Shown here: positions 7,726-12,308 of the stretch, in pieces | How positions within the stretch are numbered: position 1 is the stretch's first letter | Layout: the number at the start of each line of letters is the position of its first letter | Source: JBALVO01 sp036961445 | Lineage (GTDB): Bacteria > Pseudomonadota > Gammaproteobacteria > Pseudomonadales > Halieaceae | Length of the DNA stretch: 12,308 bases | Assembly: GCA_036961445.1 (NCBI GenBank) | Contig: JBALVO010000112.1 | Span: 1 to 12,308, forward strand | Direction: 5' to 3' | The notes under the pieces: generated by a model | Seen by the model: the letters and a program-made list of their open reading frames with translations, nothing else | Database searches by the model: none | What the model was told of the DNA's origin: nothing | Translations under genes and position numbers: made by a program

Positions 7726-7784
7726 GCCGAACACGGCAACCAGACCTACCTCCTCATTCGTCGATTTCTTGCGCTAGAACAAAG

Positions 7785-7814
7785 TTGGGCAGAGCCGTTC
7801 TCGTTTAGTATGAT
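7785..7814 (+). promoter_or_regulatory. Candidate sigma-70 promoter of frdCAB
   Basis: TTGGGC (7785-7790) and TATGAT (7809-7814) are separated by 18 bp. The -10 matches 5/6 and the -35 only 3/6, which would suit an activated promoter. The transcript would begin near 7821 and carry a leader of about 80 nt that includes the hairpin at 7826-7848. I found no convincing FNR or CRP site. Confidence 0.4.
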
Positions 7815-7825
7815 GACCTTGTGCA

Positions 7826-7848
7826 CAGTCCGCTGATTCGCCGGACTG
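7826..7848 (+). repeat. Hairpin in the frdC leader
   Basis: CAGTCCG (7826-7832) pairs exactly with CGGACTG (7842-7848) around a 9-nt loop. It lies 54 bp before frdC and just downstream of the candidate promoter. No T-run follows, so it is not an intrinsic terminator. It could stabilise the mRNA end or be a binding site. Confidence 0.45.
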
Positions 7849-7902
7849 CATTGTGACATTGCCGCTGGTACTGCTGGCGATAACGGATAACAAGAGCTGC
7901 CG

Positions 7903-8634
7903 ATGTCGAAAAAAATCAATTTTTGGCCCGCACGCATGGATTTGCTGCAAAGCCTGACCGGTCTGATGCTGGTCATATTCATCTGGGGTCATATGTTTTT
8001 TGAGTCCAGTATATTGCTGGGCAAAGATGCCATGTACTGGGTGTCGCGTATGTTCGAAGGTGAATATATCTTCGGCAAACCCTATCCTTTACTCGTGTCT
8101 GGCGTGGTTGCCGCCATATTCGTGCTAATCGCCTTGCACGCCATACTCGCACTGCGCAAATTTCCGGGCAGCTACCGACAATACCATCAGTTTCATCAAC
8201 ATATGGGCGCCTTGCGTCACAGCGATACTACCCTGTGGTACCTGCAGGTCGTTACCGGATTTGCTATGTTTTTCCTGGCCTCGGCACATTTATATGTGGT
8301 GTTCGTACAGCCAGAGAATATTGGCCCCTATGCCTCCTCGGACCGGGTGTGGACCGGGCGTTTCTGGATTTTGTATGCACTGTTACTGATCTCGGTGCAC
8401 CTGCATGCCGGGATCGGCATCTATCGCCTGGCTATGAAATGGGGGCCATTATCTGGCACCAACACCAAACGCGTGCGCGCCCGCCTCAAAATTGCCATGT
8501 GGTGCATCATCGGCTTTTTCCTGTTGCTGGGATCAGTGACACTGGTGACTTACATGAAAATCGGCTGGGAACATGCCGACCGGGCCGGTGAACGCTACGT
8601 TCCTGGCGGTGCGCCCCATCAGGTGGATAAATAA
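7903..8634 (+). CDS. frdC: Succinate:quinone oxidoreductase/fumarate reductase dihaem cytochrome b subunit
   Basis: FrdC anchors the FrdAB dimer in the inner membrane and passes electrons between quinone and FrdB through two b haems. It has 243 aa (Wolinella succinogenes 256 aa) and five hydrophobic helices at about 15-35, 64-84, 112-135, 152-176 and 197-218. H30, H79, H129 and H168 have exactly the spacing (49, 50, 39) of the Wolinella haem ligands H44, H93, H143 and H182, a constant offset of 14. The quinol-site glutamate E66 of Wolinella then falls on E52, conserved. Wolinella E180, needed for compensating proton transfer, falls on H166. The Shine-Dalgarno is weak. frdA follows after 3 bp. 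Whether the complex mainly reduces fumarate or oxidises succinate cannot be told from sequence. Confidence 0.92.
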   Translation: MSKKINFWPARMDLLQSLTGLMLVIFIWGHMFFESSILLGKDAMYWVSRMFEGEYIFGKPYPLLVSGVVAAIFVLIALHAILALRKFPGSYRQYHQFHQHMGALRHSDTTLWYLQVVTGFAMFFLASAHLYVVFVQPENIGPYASSDRVWTGRFWILYALLLISVHLHAGIGIYRLAMKWGPLSGTNTKRVRARLKIAMWCIIGFFLLLGSVTLVTYMKIGWEHADRAGERYVPGGAPHQVDK

Positions 8635-8637
8635 ATC

Positions 8638-10617
8638 ATGCAGATAATCTACACCGATGTATTGGTTATAGGTGGTGGCCTGGCTGGCACCAGAGCCGCT
8701 ATTGGCGCCAAAAGACGTGGCCAGGACGTTGTCGTGCTAAGCCTGGTACCACCAAAACGCTCTCATTCCGCTGCTGCCCAGGGCGGAATGCAGGCCAGCC
8801 TGGGCAACTGCCTGGGTGCCGCCGGTGACAACGAGGATGTGCACTTCACTGATACCGTGCGCGGCAGCGACTGGGGTGCCGACCAGGAAGTCGTGCGCAT
8901 GTTCGCCCATACAGCGCCCAAGGCTATACGTGAACTGGCAGCATGGGGTGTGCCCTGGAACCGCGTACAGCGCGGCGAGCGCCAGATTACTGAAGATGGC
9001 AAGAAAAAGACCGTGGCAGAGGCCGACGCCGCCCATGGCCTGATTACATCGAGGAACTTTGGCGGCACACAAAAATGGCGCGCTTGCTATGTATCCGATG
9101 GTACCGGTCACGCCATGCTCTACACCATGAGCAACCAGGCAATTGCCGCCGATATTCCTGTGCACGAGCGTATGGAGGCGCTGGCTCTTATCCACGATGG
9201 CGAGCGCTGCCACGGCGCCATTGTGCGCAACCTGATGACCGGGGAACTACTGGCCTATGTGGCTAAAGCAACGTGTATCGCCACCGGCGGCTTCGGGCGT
9301 ATCTATCGGGTCTCCACCAACGCCATCATCAATGAAGGCATGGGCGCAGCCATTGCTCTGGATACCGGTATCGCCAGCCTCGGCAATATGGAGGCCATAC
9401 AGTTTCATCCAACCGGTATTTTCCCGGCGGGCATCCTGGTCACCGAAGGCTGCCGTGGCGACGGTGGACTGCTGCTGGATGGTAAGCAACACCGTTTTAT
9501 GCCGGACTACGAACCGGAAAAGAAAGAACTGGCATCACGCGATGTCGTTTCACGGCGGATGGAGGAACACATTGCCGCCGGTAATGCGGCACAGAGTCGC
9601 TTTGGCGAGCACCTATGGCTGGATATTCGGCTACTTGGCAAGGAGCACATCAATCACAACCTGCGTGAAGTAAAAGAAATCTGCCAGTACTTCCTGGGCG
9701 TAAACCCTGTCAACGACCTGATTCCAGTGCGCCCGGCGCAACATTACTCCATGGGGGGTGTGCGCACCGACCACCGCGGCCAAAGTCCACAATTGAAAGG
9801 CCTGTTCGCTGCCGGTGAGGCCGCGTGCTGGGATATGCACGGCTTCAATCGACTGGGCGGTAACTCGGTGGCGGAGACCGTCGTCGCCGGTATGATCGTG
9901 GGCGACAGTATGGCGGACTTTTGCGACTCCGCAGACGGCGCACTCAGCATATCCACCGCGTTGATAGAAGACTTTGGCAGACGAGAACAGCAACGCCTTG
10001 GTGCTATTGCCAACAATAATGGCGGCGAGAACGCTTTTGCCTTAATGAAACAGATGCAGGAAACCATGACCGCCAACGTCGGTATATTCCGTCACGCAGA
10101 CCGCTTGACCGAGGCGGTGGCCACGCTGCAGGAGTTACAGCGTCGCTGCGGCAATATCAGCTTGCGCAGCAGTGCTGCCGGGGCCAACCCGGAGCTGGTA
10201 GCCGCCTACCGCCTGCAGGGAATGCTAAAACTGGCCCAGTGCGTAGCCTATGGTGCTTTGCAGCGCACCGAGAGTCGCGGCGCGCATTTTCGCGCAGATT
10301 ATCCCCAGCGCAATGACCAACAATGGATGTGCAGGACCCTGGCTACCTGGCCCGGCGCTGACGCAGACCTGCCATCGCTCACTTATGAGCCTTTGGATAT
10401 CATGCGCATGGAGATACCCCCGGGTTGGCGCGGCTACGGCGCTAAGGACTATATCGAGCACCCGGATACCGCCCGGCGCCAACAACAAATCGATACTCTG
10501 CTCGACAATTTAACTAACGCGGACCGTCATGCCAGGCAAGAGGCTTTAATGCCTTTTAAACACATGCTGCCGGAGCACCTGCGTCAACACAACCAGCGAT
10601 TGGGGGATGAGCAGTGA
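8638..10617 (+). CDS. frdA: Fumarate reductase/succinate dehydrogenase flavoprotein subunit
   Basis: FrdA interconverts succinate and fumarate on a covalently bound FAD on the cytoplasmic face of the membrane. It has 659 aa (Wolinella FrdA 656). The Rossmann motif is VIGGGLAGTRAAIGAK (10-25). H43 in RSHSAAAQGG is the covalent FAD site. Dicarboxylate and catalytic residues fall at the same numbers as in Wolinella: F141, H257 (QFHPTG), T269/E270, R301 (ASRDVVSRR, the proton-donating arginine) and H369 (QHYSMGG), with R405 in HGFNRLGG one position on. FAD-binding AAGEAACWDMHG follows, then a helical C-terminal domain. All point to an active enzyme. AGGTGG lies 11 nt before the ATG, inside the end of frdC. 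The stop overlaps the frdB start. Confidence 0.96.
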   Translation: MQIIYTDVLVIGGGLAGTRAAIGAKRRGQDVVVLSLVPPKRSHSAAAQGGMQASLGNCLGAAGDNEDVHFTDTVRGSDWGADQEVVRMFAHTAPKAIRELAAWGVPWNRVQRGERQITEDGKKKTVAEADAAHGLITSRNFGGTQKWRACYVSDGTGHAMLYTMSNQAIAADIPVHERMEALALIHDGERCHGAIVRNLMTGELLAYVAKATCIATGGFGRIYRVSTNAIINEGMGAAIALDTGIASLGNMEAIQFHPTGIFPAGILVTEGCRGDGGLLLDGKQHRFMPDYEPEKKELASRDVVSRRMEEHIAAGNAAQSRFGEHLWLDIRLLGKEHINHNLREVKEICQYFLGVNPVNDLIPVRPAQHYSMGGVRTDHRGQSPQLKGLFAAGEAACWDMHGFNRLGGNSVAETVVAGMIVGDSMADFCDSADGALSISTALIEDFGRREQQRLGAIANNNGGENAFALMKQMQETMTANVGIFRHADRLTEAVATLQELQRRCGNISLRSSAAGANPELVAAYRLQGMLKLAQCVAYGALQRTESRGAHFRADYPQRNDQQWMCRTLATWPGADADLPSLTYEPLDIMRMEIPPGWRGYGAKDYIEHPDTARRQQQIDTLLDNLTNADRHARQEALMPFKHMLPEHLRQHNQRLGDEQ

Positions 10618-11363
10618 ATCAGATCCCGGTAATACCCCTGACGCGCACCCTGCACATCCAGATACTGCGGCACAACCCCTGCGACCCAGCCAGTACGCCG
10701 CATCTGCAAACCTTCGAACTGGAAGAAGCAGATACTATGACATTGTTTATCGCGCTGAACGAAATTCGTGAGCGGCTGGACCCCTCACTGCAGTTTGATT
10801 TCGTCTGCAGGGCCGGAATCTGTGGCAGCTGCGGCATGATCATCAACGGCCGCCCTGGATTGGCGTGCCGCACCTTGACCAAGGACCTGCCGGACACCAT
10901 AACCCTGGCACCCCTGCCCGCTTTCGAATTGATCGGTGATCTGTCGGTCAACACCGGCAAATGGATGCGCGGCATGTCCGAACATCTTGAGACCTGGGTG
11001 CACAGCCAAGGGCTTGAGCAGACGAATATTAACGCTGTAGAGCAGACCATGGAACCGGAACTGGCGGAGCAGATATACGAACTGGACCGCTGTATAGAGT
11101 GTGGTTGCTGCGTCGCCGCTTGCGGCACCGCACAAATGCGCGATGATTTCGTCGGCGCAGTCGGCCTCAATCAAATGACGCGCTTCAGATTAGACCCAAG
11201 AGATGAACGCACCGACGCAGATTTCTATGAACTGGTCGGGGACGAATCCGGGGTATTTGGTTGTATGACCTTACTCGGTTGTGAGGATATGTGTCCCAAG
11301 GACCTGCCTCTGGCCGCACAAATAGCATTTTTAAGACGGCGCATGGCCGTGGCCGGGCTTTAA
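10614..11363 (+). CDS. frdB: Fumarate reductase/succinate dehydrogenase iron-sulfur subunit
   Basis: FrdB carries electrons between the FAD of FrdA and the haems of FrdC through three clusters. It has 249 aa (Wolinella 239). The N-terminal ferredoxin domain has C65, C70, C73 and C85 (2Fe-2S). The C-terminal domain has C160, C163 and C166 with C227 (4Fe-4S), and C170, C217 and C223 (3Fe-4S). The last seven keep the Wolinella positions at a constant offset of 9. The start is GTG at 10614, overlapping the frdA stop as GTGA. A GGGGG run lies 7 nt upstream and an in-frame stop at 10608-10610 excludes an earlier start, so translation is probably coupled to frdA. No clear terminator follows. Confidence 0.96.
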   Translation: MNQIPVIPLTRTLHIQILRHNPCDPASTPHLQTFELEEADTMTLFIALNEIRERLDPSLQFDFVCRAGICGSCGMIINGRPGLACRTLTKDLPDTITLAPLPAFELIGDLSVNTGKWMRGMSEHLETWVHSQGLEQTNINAVEQTMEPELAEQIYELDRCIECGCCVAACGTAQMRDDFVGAVGLNQMTRFRLDPRDERTDADFYELVGDESGVFGCMTLLGCEDMCPKDLPLAAQIAFLRRRMAVAGL

Positions 11364-11541
11364 ATCCCACATAATTACTGTTTTGGCACCTGTGCTTTTA
11401 CAAAAGATCAAGGTTTAACGATGAGGCCATTAAAGATACTATCAGTGACCTGTGTGCAGAGGTTTTCACTGCCCAAGCCAGTGCCCTGCACGACTGATCA
11501 CTCCCCTATCTACTGAACCACCGTCTACGGGTCAAAAATTG
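11364..11541. other. 178-bp gap between frdB and the hydrolase gene
   Basis: There is no clear terminator for frdCAB. The only structure after the stop is an unconvincing TTTTG/CAAAA pairing around 11381-11405. A 31-codon ORF with a fair ribosome-binding site occupies much of the gap. The hydrolase frame is also open back to 11449 without protein-like sequence. Confidence 0.5.
11421..11516 (+). CDS. Doubtful 31-aa small ORF
   Basis: ATG at 11421 has AAGG 7 nt upstream and reads 31 codons to TGA at 11514-11516, beginning MRPLKILSVTCVQRF. It lies in a different frame from the hydrolase and ends 25 bp before that start. I recognise no family, signal peptide or membrane segment. It could be a leader peptide, a remnant of a gene start, or chance; the ribosome-binding site is its only support. 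Confidence 0.2.
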   Translation: MRPLKILSVTCVQRFSLPKPVPCTTDHSPIY

Positions 11542-12308
11542 ATGCAAAGTTGGCAAGCAGAGCTACTCAACCTGCAACTCAGTCTTACCATGAAACCCAT
11601 GTTCAAATATGTTGGGTCCATAGACCGTATGCGGCAGATGGTCAATTTCAGCGATAGTACCGTTGGCAAAATTGCCATCCCCAAGGGTACACGCAGAGAA
11701 GCCGTGAGCATCCCGGGAGCCGAATTCAAAGCCGAATGGGTTAGCGCCCAGGGCACTGACCCTGCTCGCGTACTGCTTTATTTACCCGGCGGGGCATATA
11801 TCATTCGCATGCCCAACATCCATACAGCCATGGTTAGCCGGTTGTGCAAAATCGCCAACGCCAAGGCTCTTATTTCATATTATCGCCTGGCGCCCGAGCA
11901 TCCTTTTCCAGCCTGCCTGGACGATGCTGTGCAGGCCTATGAGTGGATGTTAGACCAGGGTATAGCGCCGGAGAAAATCGCCATAGCGGGTGATTCCGCA
12001 GGCGGTGGCCTTACGCTATCAACACTACTGGCGTTAAAGGAACGAAATCTGCCCATGCCAGCCTGCGCCTATATGCTATCCCCCCTGCTGGATGTGAGCG
12101 ATCAAGCCCCCTCGCGCTGGAAAAATGCCCTGAGCGACAGTGCCCTCCCCGCGCCGAAAAACCGCGCCATCAACCCCCGCCCTATGTACCTGGGGGACAA
12201 TGCGCCGGAAGACCCCATGGTTTCACCCATCAACGGCGATTTCACCGGTCTCCCGCCCTTGTATATCCAGGTCAGTGACAGCGAGATGTTACTGGACGAC
12301 AGTTTGCG
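11542..12308 (+). CDS. Alpha/beta hydrolase, hormone-sensitive lipase-like esterase (3' end cut off)
   Basis: This is a family IV (HSL-like) esterase/lipase that would hydrolyse short- or medium-chain esters; the substrate is unknown. There are 255 complete codons. The core begins at RVLLYLPGGAY (76-86), where the oxyanion-hole motif is PGGA instead of the usual HGGG. YYRLAPEHPFPA (113-124) is a strong family mark. The nucleophile is S152 in GDSAGG. D246 in QVSDSEMLLDD is the likely catalytic aspartate; the catalytic histidine would lie beyond the window. The ATG at 11542 is chosen as the first plausible protein start; TTG directly before it is in frame, and the Shine-Dalgarno is weak. The N-terminal 70 residues resemble the cap helices of this family. 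It follows frdB on the same strand but is probably a separate unit. Confidence 0.88.
   Translation, partial: MQSWQAELLNLQLSLTMKPMFKYVGSIDRMRQMVNFSDSTVGKIAIPKGTRREAVSIPGAEFKAEWVSAQGTDPARVLLYLPGGAYIIRMPNIHTAMVSRLCKIANAKALISYYRLAPEHPFPACLDDAVQAYEWMLDQGIAPEKIAIAGDSAGGGLTLSTLLALKERNLPMPACAYMLSPLLDVSDQAPSRWKNALSDSALPAPKNRAINPRPMYLGDNAPEDPMVSPINGDFTGLPPLYIQVSDSEMLLDDSL

Noticed and set aside
7683..7739. Upstream extension of lipA by 19 codons
   Set aside because: The extension is not LipA-like, and a consensus TATAAT at 7720-7725 would lie inside it. The 7682 start has its own ribosome-binding site.
8737..9213. 158-codon minus-strand open frame inside frdA, and similar antisense frames elsewhere
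   Set aside because: These are shadows of GC-rich coding sequence; the opposite strand encodes well-conserved motifs throughout.
11093..11123. Extra cysteine (C165) within the FrdB CIECGCCVAAC motif as a possible cluster change
   Set aside because: The CxxCxxC-plus-C pattern is complete without it, and a CC pair here is, to my knowledge, usual in this FrdB class.
11449..11541. Upstream extension of the hydrolase frame to a GTG at 11452
   Set aside because: The added residues are rich in Cys and Pro, look non-coding, and have no ribosome-binding site or family resemblance.

Overview
The window reads as an ordinary chromosomal segment of a gammaproteobacterium, probably a marine member of the Cellvibrionales/Pseudomonadales type. 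That placement is inferred from the look of the long-form PurC, LipA and truncated haemoglobin proteins and was not checked by any search. Coding density is high. I see no tRNA, rRNA, CRISPR array, transposase, phage gene or attachment site.

Layout. Minus strand, 1-1866: a TauE/SafE-type membrane permease cut by the left edge, downstream of purC (SAICAR synthase, purine synthesis). A 339-bp gap follows, then a plus-strand group II truncated haemoglobin (2206-2637). It converges on a minus-strand lipoprotein (2741-3436), with a strong hairpin terminator between them. The lipoprotein is divergent from a plus-strand TonB-dependent outer-membrane receptor (3629-5710); the shared 192-bp control region carries an exact 11-bp inverted repeat. 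The receptor converges on a minus-strand pair: lipA (lipoyl synthase, 6693-7682) followed by a PLP enzyme of the ACC deaminase/D-cysteine desulfhydrase family (5733-6644). Divergent from lipA is a tight plus-strand operon, frdC-frdA-frdB (7903-11363). The right edge holds the start of an HSL-type alpha/beta hydrolase (11542 to the edge), preceded by a doubtful 31-codon ORF.

The best-defined system is frdCAB: a complete three-subunit succinate:quinone oxidoreductase/fumarate reductase of the dihaem class known from Wolinella succinogenes. FrdA binds FAD covalently, FrdB carries 2Fe-2S, 4Fe-4S and 3Fe-4S clusters, and FrdC is a five-helix dihaem cytochrome b. Active-site, cluster and haem ligands are present at nearly the same positions as in Wolinella. 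The exception is the glutamate used there for compensating transmembrane proton transfer, which by ungapped spacing is a histidine here (FrdC residue 166).

The other genes are unrelated housekeeping or envelope functions. I did not find a convincing new multi-gene system. The observations most worth checking are the FrdC substitution, the inverted repeat between the lipoprotein and receptor genes, the lipA-PLP enzyme pairing, and the altered oxyanion-hole motif of the hydrolase.
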